Made by a program: the position numbers and the translations under genes. From Prevotellaceae bacterium (GTDB lineage: Bacteria > Bacteroidota > Bacteroidia > Bacteroidales > UBA932): DNA of 35,759 nt. The notes below the pieces were generated by a model. It made no database searches, had not been told where the DNA came from, and saw only the letters and a list, made by a program, of their open reading frames with translations. Of this stretch, positions 19,042 to 27,425 are shown piece after piece (positions within the stretch are counted from its first letter, which is position 1; every line of letters begins with the position of its first letter). Location: positions 1 to 35,759 of the forward strand of contig JAISDB010000107.1 in assembly GCA_031265155.1 (NCBI GenBank), read 5' to 3'.

Positions 19042-21177
19042 ATGAAATTGCGTTTGCTGCTTGCACTGCTTGCTTTTCCTTTAATTGCGTCTGCACAGAA
19101 AGACACGGGAAACAGAAATACCGTACATCTCGGCTTTCAGGCTGATTTCATGCGTCCTGCCTATCCTTCGTATCTCAACGGACGGCAAGTTCACAAGCAC
19201 GAAGGAAATGTAGTTTATACGCACAAGGCAAACGGCGCAACAATAAACTGCGACAGCGCATATCATTATTTTCCGGGCGATACCATCGAGTTTTTCGGAA
19301 ACGTCGCAGTGAAGCATGAATCAACTGTTTTGTACGGCGAAAAAATATTTTACGATGGAATTTATGCCAAAGTACGGGGGCGCCTTGTAATAATGAAGGA
19401 CAGCGAACGAAATGCAACGCTTAAAACTCAATTTGTAGACTACAATATCGATCAAAATACGGGAACATACGCGCAGGGCGGAACGCTTGCACGCGGACGC
19501 GATACCATTGAAAGTATGAACGGCATATTTGAAGGGCAGACGGGAGTATTCACTTTTATCAATAATGTCGCAATGAAAAACGATTCCATAATTCTCGTTT
19601 GCGATACAATGCTGTACGATACCCGCAACGACATCACTACATTCATTAAAAATACAAGAACATGGAACGGCAGTAATATTATGCTGAGCGATTACGGCAT
19701 TTATAAACCCAACGAAAATGAAATGTCGTTTTCTTCGGATGTTTATATTCTGTCCGAAACGCAGGAAGTTTGGGCTGATTCGGTCTGGTTCAACAATCAA
19801 ACAAAAAATGCCGACCTGTTCCGAAATATTCAAATGACAGATACGGCGCAAAATACAATAGCGTTTGGCGACAAGGCTCAAATTTCGGACAACTACCGGA
19901 CTGTTTTTTTAACCGAAAAACCCGCAGCTCTTTATTATACGGTTCCGAAAGAAGAAAACCGGATAAGCGATACAACTTTTTTAATTGCCGACACGATAAG
20001 CACGTTGATGGAAAACATCAAAATTGTTGTTGATACCGTTATGCAGAAAGATACTGCCGTACAAGAAAACATCATTCCCGATTCGCTTGATATTATGTCT
20101 GCAATCGACACAACAGGCGCTTTGATGGAAAACATCAAAATTGTTGCTGATACCGTTATGCAGAAAGATACAGCCGTGCAAACAAACATCATTTCCGATT
20201 CGCTTGATATTATATCTGCAATCGACACAACAGGCGCTTTGATGGAAAACATCAGAATTGTTGCTGATACCGTCATGCAGAAAGATACAGCCGTGCAAAC
20301 AAACATCATTTCCGATTCGACTGATATTCTGTCTGTAACAGATACGATAGCAACCGACAGCATGAAACAGAATATTATTCATGAAAATATCGACAAAAGC
20401 AATATACAGTCAAATATTCGCAAATCGTTTGGACTTGGCGCTGTAAAAAACGAATTGCAGGCTAATCAGGATTCGATTAAACAAATACTGATAACTCGCG
20501 ACACAACAGTACGAAGCATGTTTGCCTATCACAACGTGAAAATTTACAAGTCGGATTTTCAGGCGGTATGCGACTCGCTTATTTATCATTCTCTGGATTC
20601 TACGACATACATGTATCATTTGCCTGTTTTATGGAACGACAGTACTCAAATAACATCGGGAGTTGCAATATTTTACAATAAAAACGGACAAATTGATTAC
20701 GCCGAATTTACATCGCCCGCAATGGTTATAATGCGTGAAGACAGCGCTCACTTCAGCCAGATGAAAGGCAAATCGATGAAAGCGTTTTTCAATAACGGTC
20801 AACTGGATAAAATACACGTTTTGGGCAACGGGCAAAGTATTTACTATGTACGCGACAAACCCGAACAGCCAGTTTCTGCAGTTGAAGTTTCGGAATGTGC
20901 CAATATCATAATAGACATGATATTGATGAACGGTAAAAGCAAAATAAACAGAGTTACATATCTTATGAAGCCTGCATCTAATACTTATCCGCTTGATAAA
21001 ATTCCCGAAGATTCAAACCGGTTGAAAGGATTTGCTTTACATGATGATATACGCCCGAAATCCAAAACAGAATTATTCGACAGGCAGATTCGCCTATCGC
21101 AGCGCCATGCTGTGCAAATGTTTGAAAAACCGGCATTTACAATCACATCGAGGATAAATAAAATTACAGAAAAATAA
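19042..21177 (+). CDS. OstA-like (LptA/LptD N-terminal-type) outer-membrane biogenesis protein
   Basis: A 711-residue exported protein (signal peptide MKLRLLLALLAFPLIASAQ). Residues about 35-290 form repeated beta-jellyroll strands of the OstA/LptA type, with the recurring pattern 'INCDSAYHYFPGDTIEFFGN', 'VLYGEKIFYDG' and 'RDTIESMNGIFEG'. In LptA/LptD this fold carries lipopolysaccharide across the periplasm. A second jellyroll stretch follows after residue 490 (VCDSLIYHSLDSTTYMYHLP). Between them lie three near-identical 39-residue repeats (about residues 322-438) rich in Asp, Thr and Ile. The two halves fit the Bacteroidota 'OstA-like protein' family. Position after surA supports an envelope role; a precise LPS-transport function is inferred. 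Confidence 0.8.
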   Translation: MKLRLLLALLAFPLIASAQKDTGNRNTVHLGFQADFMRPAYPSYLNGRQVHKHEGNVVYTHKANGATINCDSAYHYFPGDTIEFFGNVAVKHESTVLYGEKIFYDGIYAKVRGRLVIMKDSERNATLKTQFVDYNIDQNTGTYAQGGTLARGRDTIESMNGIFEGQTGVFTFINNVAMKNDSIILVCDTMLYDTRNDITTFIKNTRTWNGSNIMLSDYGIYKPNENEMSFSSDVYILSETQEVWADSVWFNNQTKNADLFRNIQMTDTAQNTIAFGDKAQISDNYRTVFLTEKPAALYYTVPKEENRISDTTFLIADTISTLMENIKIVVDTVMQKDTAVQENIIPDSLDIMSAIDTTGALMENIKIVADTVMQKDTAVQTNIISDSLDIISAIDTTGALMENIRIVADTVMQKDTAVQTNIISDSTDILSVTDTIATDSMKQNIIHENIDKSNIQSNIRKSFGLGAVKNELQANQDSIKQILITRDTTVRSMFAYHNVKIYKSDFQAVCDSLIYHSLDSTTYMYHLPVLWNDSTQITSGVAIFYNKNGQIDYAEFTSPAMVIMREDSAHFSQMKGKSMKAFFNNGQLDKIHVLGNGQSIYYVRDKPEQPVSAVEVSECANIIIDMILMNGKSKINRVTYLMKPASNTYPLDKIPEDSNRLKGFALHDDIRPKSKTELFDRQIRLSQRHAVQMFEKPAFTITSRINKITEK
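20005..20355 (+). repeat. Three in-frame 117-bp tandem repeats inside the OstA-like gene
   Basis: Units start at 20005, 20122 and 20239. Each encodes 39 residues beginning LMENI[KR]IV[VA]DTVMQKDTAV. Units 1 and 2 and most of unit 3 are nearly identical at the DNA level; the end of unit 3 diverges. The length is a multiple of three, so copy number can change without breaking the frame. Confidence 0.9.
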
Positions 21178-21331
21178 ATTGTCAGTCATATGGCTTTACA
21201 TGTTGAAAATCTGTTTTTTAATCTTTTATTTTTAGCAAAACCGGATTAAATATAATTATCTTGCCTTCAAATATTTATCACAAAAAAGGTCAATAAAAAT
21301 TATATTACATTAACATTACAGTTTTTTTTTA

Positions 21332-21339
21332 TAATTTTG
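21332..21339 (+). promoter_or_regulatory. -7 promoter element of the secreted CHU_C protein
   Basis: TAATTTTG lies 16 bases before the ATG at 21356 and fits TAnnTTTG. The -33 region holds only weak matches. Confidence 0.45.
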
Positions 21340-21355
21340 TTCTTTAAAATGATAT

Positions 21356-24190
21356 ATGAATATTCTTGACACAGGATATAACAAATTGCAAATAAGGAAT
21401 ATACTCTGCATATTGGTACTGCTTATGCTGTCGCTTGACATGTCGGCACAAAACATCGAAAACACTCATGAAAAGCATCAGCATAATGAAACTGCCTGCA
21501 TCAAATGTACATCTTTAGGATACGGCAAATGCCGGCATGTATTTGATTATATCGTGCCGCCGCCGAATATTGTACAGATTGATCCTGCAGATCCCGCTTC
21601 GAATAACAGATGCAACAAGTTTGTGCCGTTTTGTGCCGATGGCATTATGGCATACGAAACAACTTCATGTCCAAATCATCCGCAAAACAGCACTGAAACC
21701 TGTGATATTTGCAGCGGACAGCAGGGCTTTAATTATGGCTGCCTGTCGTCATATCCGCGTCCTGCGTGGTTTTGCATGCGCGCAGAAACTGCCGGTACGG
21801 TTGTAATACATGTTGAGAGCAGTATTCATGCAGATGATATAGATATTGCAATCTGGGGACCTTTTGACTCGCCTACCGAAGCCTGCTCCAATTATTTTTA
21901 CGGGCAAAGTCCAATAGCGTGCAGCTACAGTACATTTTCACAGGAAACAATGACAATACCAGGCACCGTAGAAAATAAATATTACATGATGGTTATTACA
22001 AACTTTCGGAATTATCTGGCAACCGTAAGCATTACCATGCCTAATCTGGGACAGCCCGGAGCAGGCACATTAAGCTGCGACATAGTGTATAAATGTTCTT
22101 TACTGTCTGTTTCGACAAATGCCGTTTCCGATTCGTGCGGTAACTACTACAACGTGTCGGGTGTAATTGATTTTACCAATGCTCCCGATTCAAGCCGCCT
22201 GTGCGTAATAAATACTGCTGTACCAAACGACACATTTTTCATAAGTCCTCCTTTTTCGGCATTGTCCGAATATGCTTATTTTTTCAATAATATATCATTT
22301 GATTCCGTGTCGCCTAAAGTTATTGCATGGTTCGAAGCCGATACGGCATGTCATCTCGAACAGCAATACCCGTTACCGGTACCGCAGCCAAAGCCTCCTG
22401 TTCTGATAATGCCCGACGATGTTAATTTATATGTTGATGCAAATTGCTACGCCGACACATCCGTATTTCATAACGGAGCGGCAGTCATTTTATATAATGC
22501 GTGCCTGTATGATACAAATACCATCGTTACTTACATCGATTCCGTATATATAAGTTCGGGAACAACGGTTATAAAACGGAAATGGACAGGAAGAAACACC
22601 GTTACCGGTCAGGAAACAGTAAAAATTCAGACAATATCGGTAATAGACACTGTTAAGCCCGTACTTAATCCGCCAAATGATATTATAATTTACAGAAATT
22701 ATGACTGTACATACGATTCATCAACACAGGCAGCAGGATATGCAACGGCAACGGATAACTGTTCCGGTTCCGAAAATGATATTACGGTAACGTATAGCGA
22801 TGCTGTAACAAATACCATGATAATACGGAAATGGACGGCAATAGACAAGTCAAGAAATGTGTCGAATCATTCTCAAATAATAACCATCGCCGATACGGTT
22901 GTTCCTGAAATTGTAACCGCGCCGGTTGATTTGAATTTGGAATGCGACGGAAACGGAAATATTTCCGAAATTACGGAATGGCTTGCCTCAAACGGAAATG
23001 GACATGCGCAGGATTGCAGTCCGGAAATCACATGGACAAACAATTACGATGAAAATAAGTTTATAATTGATAATTGTGCAGGCAGCAAATCTCAAACGGT
23101 AACATTCACAATAACAGATACGCGAGGAAATTTTACTGCACGAACAGCAGAAATTACGGTTATCGACACTCAAAAACCTTATTTTGTAACATATCCTTCT
23201 GACTTGGTAATAAGATGCGATGCTGACAATATTCCCGAAAAAATTGCAGAATGGCTATCAAACAGCGGAGGCTTTTCGGCACTGGATATTTGCAGCGACA
23301 GTGCAATCACATATTCCGACAATTATGCAGCTTTGAATTTTGACCCGACGCCTGACTGCGATATGGAAAAAACAGCCACAGTGTCGTTTATGGCTTCGGA
23401 TTTGTGCGGCAATATATTGTCGGTAACATCAAAAATAAGAATAACGCCTGCAAGAGCAAATTCACTAATCGTCAAGAATTACAGCCGCACCTACGGAGAT
23501 ACGTCATTTATCATACAAGCCGTAAGTACAAGCGCCCTGCCTGTCGAGCTGAGCATTATCGAAGGCGAATCGGTAGATGTTGAAAAAACAGCGGAAGGAC
23601 ATTATCATGCGGCAATAAAACATACAGGCGAGACTAGAATAGAAGCCTCACAAAACGGCAACGACACTGTTGTATCCGCAAAACCGCAAATATTTACCAT
23701 TACGGTGAATCCGGCAATATTAAAAATAAGCCTTGAAGACAAAACGGTAAAACAGTGTGATTATATCCCCGAATATTCGCCTGTATATAAAGGTTTTGTG
23801 TATGGCGAAACCGAAGATGTGCTTATTCAAAAACCTTTGATTTTTTGCGAAGCTACACGAAATTCCGCTCCGGGCAAATATTCTGTAAGGCTGTCATCGG
23901 CATACGCCGAAAATTACATCATGGAATATTACAATGCAACGCTGGAAATGCTGATTTGCTTTCCAAATGCATTTACGCCATATAACAGCGACAGACTGAA
24001 TGACATATTTGCCGAAGGATATAAAATCAAAGTTTTCAGTAAAAACGGGCAATTAGTGTACGAAGGAGATAACGGCTGGGATGGCACATACAAAAAAACA
24101 GGAAAACTGCTCGTTCCGAATACCTATTATTATGTCATATTTTTTGAAAATACCACATATCGCGGAAGCATTATGCTTGTGAAAAATTGA
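21356..24190 (+). CDS. Secreted adhesin-like protein with T9SS CHU_C domain
   Basis: A 944-residue secreted protein. A hydrophobic signal segment lies at about residues 12-31 (ILCILVLLMLSLDMSAQ). A Cys-rich N-terminal domain follows, with PRPAWFCMRAETAGTVVIHV and DIDIAIWGPF, as seen in other Bacteroidota gliding-type exoproteins. Several Ig/HYR-like beta domains follow, separated by 'DTVKPVL', 'DTVVPEIV' and 'DTQKPYFV' linkers. Around 790-850 there is an MBG-like domain (VYKGFVYGETEDVL). The C-terminus, from CFPNAFTPYNSDRLNDIF to GWDGTYKKTGKLLVPNTYYY, is a CHU_C domain, the sorting signal for type IX secretion (type B). It is probably placed on or released from the cell surface. The ligand is unknown. 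It is monocistronic. Confidence 0.85.
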   Translation: MNILDTGYNKLQIRNILCILVLLMLSLDMSAQNIENTHEKHQHNETACIKCTSLGYGKCRHVFDYIVPPPNIVQIDPADPASNNRCNKFVPFCADGIMAYETTSCPNHPQNSTETCDICSGQQGFNYGCLSSYPRPAWFCMRAETAGTVVIHVESSIHADDIDIAIWGPFDSPTEACSNYFYGQSPIACSYSTFSQETMTIPGTVENKYYMMVITNFRNYLATVSITMPNLGQPGAGTLSCDIVYKCSLLSVSTNAVSDSCGNYYNVSGVIDFTNAPDSSRLCVINTAVPNDTFFISPPFSALSEYAYFFNNISFDSVSPKVIAWFEADTACHLEQQYPLPVPQPKPPVLIMPDDVNLYVDANCYADTSVFHNGAAVILYNACLYDTNTIVTYIDSVYISSGTTVIKRKWTGRNTVTGQETVKIQTISVIDTVKPVLNPPNDIIIYRNYDCTYDSSTQAAGYATATDNCSGSENDITVTYSDAVTNTMIIRKWTAIDKSRNVSNHSQIITIADTVVPEIVTAPVDLNLECDGNGNISEITEWLASNGNGHAQDCSPEITWTNNYDENKFIIDNCAGSKSQTVTFTITDTRGNFTARTAEITVIDTQKPYFVTYPSDLVIRCDADNIPEKIAEWLSNSGGFSALDICSDSAITYSDNYAALNFDPTPDCDMEKTATVSFMASDLCGNILSVTSKIRITPARANSLIVKNYSRTYGDTSFIIQAVSTSALPVELSIIEGESVDVEKTAEGHYHAAIKHTGETRIEASQNGNDTVVSAKPQIFTITVNPAILKISLEDKTVKQCDYIPEYSPVYKGFVYGETEDVLIQKPLIFCEATRNSAPGKYSVRLSSAYAENYIMEYYNATLEMLICFPNAFTPYNSDRLNDIFAEGYKIKVFSKNGQLVYEGDNGWDGTYKKTGKLLVPNTYYYVIFFENTTYRGSIMLVKN

Positions 24191-24359
24191 ATTGTTAATC
24201 GACTTGTTTTCTGACAGTATTTATTTAAATAGTCGCTCCTTAATAGCTGTTAAATTATTTATTAACAAATAATTATGAATGAAAATCAGAGGGAAAAGTT
24301 GCAGGATTTTACTCAATACAGACATAAAATTTTGCAAATATTGAAAAATCTTATTTTCT

Positions 24360-24385
24360 CTTCTTTTGCATCAAGGCAAAAGAAG
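24360..24385. repeat. Hairpin with ATCAAG loop
   Basis: A 10-bp perfect stem, CTTCTTTTGC / GCAAAAGAAG (24360-24369 and 24376-24385), with loop ATCAAG. It is paralogous to the hairpin at 24683-24710. Confidence 0.75.
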
Positions 24386-24406
24386 CAAAAAATCAAGGCA
24401 AGCCTT

Positions 24407-24496
24407 CTCGGCGACTCGCTAACGGCTCGACGGCTAACGGAATTAATGTCTCGCTTCGCTTGAAGCGAATTCCGTTTTAACACCGTCTTCGCCGAG
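24407..24496. repeat. Nested three-level palindrome
   Basis: Outer arms CTCGGCGA / TCGCCGAG (24407-24414 and 24489-24496), middle arms AACGGAATT / AATTCCGTT (24436-24444 and 24468-24476), inner arms CGCTTC / GAAGCG (24452-24457 and 24462-24467). The three pairs are concentric, as in a folded single-stranded or REP/MITE-type element. Confidence 0.7.
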
Positions 24497-24682
24497 CGGG
24501 TTCCTCGCCTGCGAAGTCTATGCCGTTTTTCCTGCTAATCGATTTTCGCTCTTGAATGTCAGTATATTTTTCAACTGATCAACATGCAGAAAAATTAATA
24601 GAACGTTGAGCAGGCGGCGTTCCCACAAGTCACAGCCGTAAATCGGAGTTGGCGTATAGCGTCGGCTGCTCTTGACCTTTTG

Positions 24683-24710
24683 GTTACTTTTGTGTCAAGA
24701 CAAAAGTAAC
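24683..24710. repeat. Hairpin with GTCAAG loop
   Basis: Stem GTTACTTTTGT / ACAAAAGTAAC (24683-24693 and 24700-24710) with loop GTCAAG. Compared with 24360-24385, the stem bases differ in a compensating way while the TCAAG of the loop is kept. Confidence 0.75.
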
Positions 24711-24720
24711 AGAAAAAATA

Positions 24721-24775
24721 TCTCTATTATCTTTTTTCTCTGAAAAATATACTTTTTAAGGAGCAACTATACAAG
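24721..24775 (+). repeat. Dispersed intergenic repeat, copy C
   Basis: Contains TCTATTATCTTTT, CTCTGAAAAATATACTTTTT and AAGGAGCAACT. It matches the reverse copy at 6490-6538 best and also the copy at 14470-14521. It follows the GTCAAG hairpin directly. Confidence 0.65.
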
Positions 24776-24887
24776 TTAAATTTCCGGAAAATTTCAACAG
24801 ATTATTTTTTATGTTTAGACTTACAGGTAGGTGTCTTACTGCAAAATAAATAATATTTTGAGACGAATTGTTTTATGTAAAGCTCAT

Positions 24888-24926
24888 CAAAAAAAACCAT
24901 CGCTGCCATAATTCGGTAGCGATGGT
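24888..24926 (-). terminator. Terminator of the minus-strand lipoprotein gene
   Basis: Read on the minus strand, ACCATCGCT...AGCGATGGT (24926-24918 and 24904-24896), extended by an inner wobble and two G-C pairs, closes a 7-base loop. It is followed by a run of eight T. It lies 35 bases beyond the stop at 24961 and is a textbook intrinsic terminator. Confidence 0.85.
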
Positions 24927-24960
24927 ATAAATCACATGAAGAAAATCTTTCGTGACTGGT

Positions 24961-25947
24961 TTAGTCATCCAGTGCATCAATCGCAGCCTGAATAGCTTCT
25001 TCGGTTGTTTTAACCAAATCCAAATCTACTTCCATATCTGCGACAATGGTTACATTTTCCTGTTTTGCAAGATAAAATTCGCCCTCTTTTACCGTGAATG
25101 CAAATAGCGTTCCTGTTTTACCTACAGGCATTGAATCATCATAGCTTTTAACCTTATTGGTGCCGGCAGGAGTATATAACTGTGCAACAACCAAATCGCC
25201 GTAGCCATGGAAAAATACGCAGGTATAGCCGGTTGCTCCCTGATAAGATGCTAACTCTATCGGTCCGCCTGTAAGCGTAACAGTTAAAGTAGTCTTTGGA
25301 GCAGGCTCTTCCCAGTAAATATCACAGTTAAACCAGCCTAATTTGCCAAGCCTGAAAAAGAAAAATCCAGCATCATTAGCTCCAACTTCCATACGTCCGC
25401 CTGCAAATTGATCATCTAAAATGGCATCTTCCGCAAGTTCATTCCAAGCAAATTGATTTTCATCAACGCCTGCGATATCAACGCCTTCCCATAACATTGT
25501 CAATGTCCTGTCGCTATTGACCGGAATTTCAACATCCATGTTTTTCAACAGATTTTTATCAACGCTCGTTCCATTCTGTTTTACGTCGATAAAAAGAAAA
25601 CCATCCGATGCAAATAACCTACCATCAATATAATTGGTATTTGTTCCGGAATAGACGATGCTGCTTGGCTTTAAACATTCTATCACTTCTACTGTGAAAC
25701 TTCCGGTAATTGCAAACGTACCCTCATCAATAGTAATCTTAGTACCGCCATCCAAAGTAATTGTTGTCGGCAAATTGGATGTGTTAAGTTCAATAACTTG
25801 CACTAATTTTTCACGTGAATTGCTGAAAAATTCTTTAACATTGTAATTTTTGTCCACTACCGGTGGATTTACAGGATCATCGTCGCTGCAACCTGTAAAA
25901 ATCATACTTCCTGCCACAAAAAGGGCTAAAAAAAATTTTGTTCTCAT
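24961..25947 (-). CDS. Putative surface-exposed lipoprotein of unknown function
   Basis: A 328-residue predicted lipoprotein. The signal peptide MRTKFFLALFVAGSMIFTGC ends in a lipobox, so Cys20 is the lipidated residue. The residues after it are Ser-Asp-Asp-Asp, an acidic tract like the lipoprotein export signal that sends Bacteroidota lipoproteins to the cell surface. The mature part is beta-rich with no motif I can name (TTITLDGGTKITIDEGTF; GFFFFRLGKLGWFNCDIYWE). Unusually for this window, a GGAGG (25961-25957) lies 9 bases before the ATG, and a sigma-54-like promoter lies upstream at 26065-26080. A strong terminator follows. It is a single-gene unit and may be separately regulated. Confidence 0.8.
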   Translation of the reverse strand: MRTKFFLALFVAGSMIFTGCSDDDPVNPPVVDKNYNVKEFFSNSREKLVQVIELNTSNLPTTITLDGGTKITIDEGTFAITGSFTVEVIECLKPSSIVYSGTNTNYIDGRLFASDGFLFIDVKQNGTSVDKNLLKNMDVEIPVNSDRTLTMLWEGVDIAGVDENQFAWNELAEDAILDDQFAGGRMEVGANDAGFFFFRLGKLGWFNCDIYWEEPAPKTTLTVTLTGGPIELASYQGATGYTCVFFHGYGDLVVAQLYTPAGTNKVKSYDDSMPVGKTGTLFAFTVKEGEFYLAKQENVTIVADMEVDLDLVKTTEEAIQAAIDALDD

Positions 25948-26064
25948 AAAATGGGTCCTCCATTTAAAAATTAATAATAATAAATTTAATAAGCCCCCCT
26001 TATTAATTTTCCAACTACTCTTTTTTACTCCAAAATTCCCTTTAACTCTGTTAAAATATTAACA

Positions 26065-26080
26065 TGCAAAAACAATGCCA
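26065..26080 (-). promoter_or_regulatory. Candidate sigma-54 (-24/-12) promoter
   Basis: On the minus strand the sequence TGGCATTGTTTTTGCA matches the TGGCAYR-N4-TTGCW pattern of RpoN promoters, with GG and GC at the correct 10-base spacing. Transcription would start near 26054, giving a leader of about 107 bases for the lipoprotein gene. The leader contains a small stem, AATAAG / CTTATT (25988-25993 and 25999-26004), around a run of G, and the GGAGG ribosome site. No TAnnTTTG promoter is seen there. Confidence 0.45.
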
Positions 26081-26116
26081 AACTTTCCGGTTCCACATTA
26101 TTATTTGAAAATAGTC

Positions 26117-27298
26117 TTATACTTGGCGATTTATTTTATTGAATGTTCGCGTTTTTGCCGCCATTGTTATTAAACGCATGGTTGAAGCTATTATTATTGC
26201 ATGAAATGCGGTATTGAAATGCTGTGGCATAAAATATTGTCCGCATAAAACAACAGCATTGCAGGCAATACAAATCGCAATGACATAAAAGTTGCTTTTT
26301 TCGAGTTTGAAAAATATGTATAAATATAAAGGATTGAGCCAAAGCAGATTAAAATTGTTGCGCACGGGATAGTGCAGCGAAAACATCCACATCAGCAAAA
26401 TTACAGCAGACAGAATTGCCATATTTGCAAAAAATATTCTGTCGAAAATCTTCATATTGAATTTTTTGTTTTTACGCCGGCAGTAAAATTCTGCGAAACT
26501 TAATAGAATCACTGCCATCATAAAAATGAAAAATACCTGATTTGGCGAAAGCGGATTGGATATTTCAACTTCCTGCGCCTGATAAAGTACTTCCGGCAGC
26601 GAAGCAAATCTTGCGCCGTTTATTGTTGCCGTGTCGACTGCCTTAAATAATTCGGCGGGAAGAAACATGTAGCCGGCGTTGGATGCGCGAACATCCGCAG
26701 GCGTTCCGAGCAAAATATCAATTCCGAATCTGCTCCATTGCATTTTGTCGAGATACGGGTAAATCAACTGCCTGAATGTCTTGTTTCCATCTGTGTTTTT
26801 ATCGGAAAACTTTAATCGTTCGCCAACTGTTTTCTGAAAAATATCACGTATGCGGGTAGAACAGTTGTCTTTGAAAAAATCGTAACGATAGTTACGATTT
26901 TGAGGTTTATAGTTTTCTTTCAGCAGTTCAAAAAGTTTCTGTTTTTCGGATAATGTAAGATTTAATTTTTGCTCGTAAACACTTCGGTTTTCATACATGT
27001 AGCTTTGTAGAAAATCGCTGAAACTGTTTATGGAAAGCATGTACATTAAAGTACCGCGCGAGAATTTAAGGTAAAAATTTTTAGTCGAAAAGTCAAATGT
27101 TCCGTAATTGAAAACAATATCCATACTGTTTGCCTCGTCGCAGACGCGGATTGCGCTGTGTCCAAACGTCGAATACAGCTGATTTCCGGCTCCGCAGGTT
27201 ATCAGTGATATTTGAGCGCTGTCGCTCAAATGCTGCGCCCTTGATACATTGAAAAATACGGCAAGCGTAAAAAAGATAATGATACGATACGGCTTCAT
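26117..27298 (-). CDS. DUF4105 (Lnb N-terminal-like) periplasmic/membrane protein
   Basis: A 393-residue protein. A signal peptide (about residues 1-21) is followed by a periplasmic domain with the DUF4105 motifs: TFGHSAIRV with His47 and FFKDNCSTRIRD with Cys146, a likely His/Cys catalytic pair of a papain-like fold, plus the FNYGTFDF segment. The C-terminal third (about 250-385) has four or five membrane helices, including FFIFMMAVILLSFAEF and MAILSAVILLMWMFSL. DUF4105 proteins are common in Bacteroidota, and their substrate is unknown. The promoter lies at 27317-27348 on the same strand, leaving a leader of about a dozen bases. tilS diverges from it. Confidence 0.8.
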   Translation of the reverse strand: MKPYRIIIFFTLAVFFNVSRAQHLSDSAQISLITCGAGNQLYSTFGHSAIRVCDEANSMDIVFNYGTFDFSTKNFYLKFSRGTLMYMLSINSFSDFLQSYMYENRSVYEQKLNLTLSEKQKLFELLKENYKPQNRNYRYDFFKDNCSTRIRDIFQKTVGERLKFSDKNTDGNKTFRQLIYPYLDKMQWSRFGIDILLGTPADVRASNAGYMFLPAELFKAVDTATINGARFASLPEVLYQAQEVEISNPLSPNQVFFIFMMAVILLSFAEFYCRRKNKKFNMKIFDRIFFANMAILSAVILLMWMFSLHYPVRNNFNLLWLNPLYLYIFFKLEKSNFYVIAICIACNAVVLCGQYFMPQHFNTAFHAIIIASTMRLITMAAKTRTFNKINRQV

Positions 27299-27316
27299 AA
27301 TTTACAATTTATGCGG

Positions 27317-27348
27317 CAAAATTATAAACTTTACCAAACTGTGCCAAA
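27317..27348 (-). promoter_or_regulatory. Promoter of the DUF4105 gene
   Basis: On the minus strand, TTTG (27348-27345), a 20-base spacer and TAATTTTG (27324-27317) match the full Bacteroidota consensus. A second TATTTTTG (27352-27345) overlaps the -33 box but lacks its own upstream element. Confidence 0.65.
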
Positions 27349-27413
27349 AATACCGCATATAAATGCAAAAAATAATTCGGAAAAAGCTTTCTGTTACATT
27401 ATGTTTTTTTCAT

Positions 27414-27421
27414 TATTTTTG
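27414..27421 (+). promoter_or_regulatory. -7 promoter element of tilS
   Basis: TATTTTTG fits TAnnTTTG and lies only 4 bases before the proposed GTG start of tilS at 27426, which implies a leaderless or nearly leaderless message. The -33 box is weak. Confidence 0.5.
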
Positions 27422-27425
27422 TACC

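Larger units (their letters stand above)
24191..24960. other. Repeat-rich non-coding interval
   Basis: No convincing gene is present. A 62-codon frame at 24275-24463 runs through the hairpins and is probably spurious. The interval contains a hairpin at 24360-24385, a nested palindrome at 24407-24496, a related hairpin at 24683-24710, a dispersed repeat at 24721-24775, and the terminator of the minus-strand lipoprotein gene at 24888-24926. Confidence 0.7.

Noticed and set aside
20005..20355. CRISPR array
   Set aside because: Contiguous 117-bp in-frame repeats without spacers inside a coding gene.
19935..20382. Antisense frames opposite the OstA-like repeats
   Set aside because: They mirror the 117-bp repeats of the real gene and have no start context.
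24275..24463. 62-codon frame after the CHU_C protein
   Set aside because: Most of it is made of a hairpin and half of a palindrome; no protein-like conservation is expected.
27363..27425. N-terminal extension of tilS from the ATG at 27363
   Set aside because: The promoter -7 box lies inside it, and the extra 21 residues exceed the usual distance to the PP-loop.
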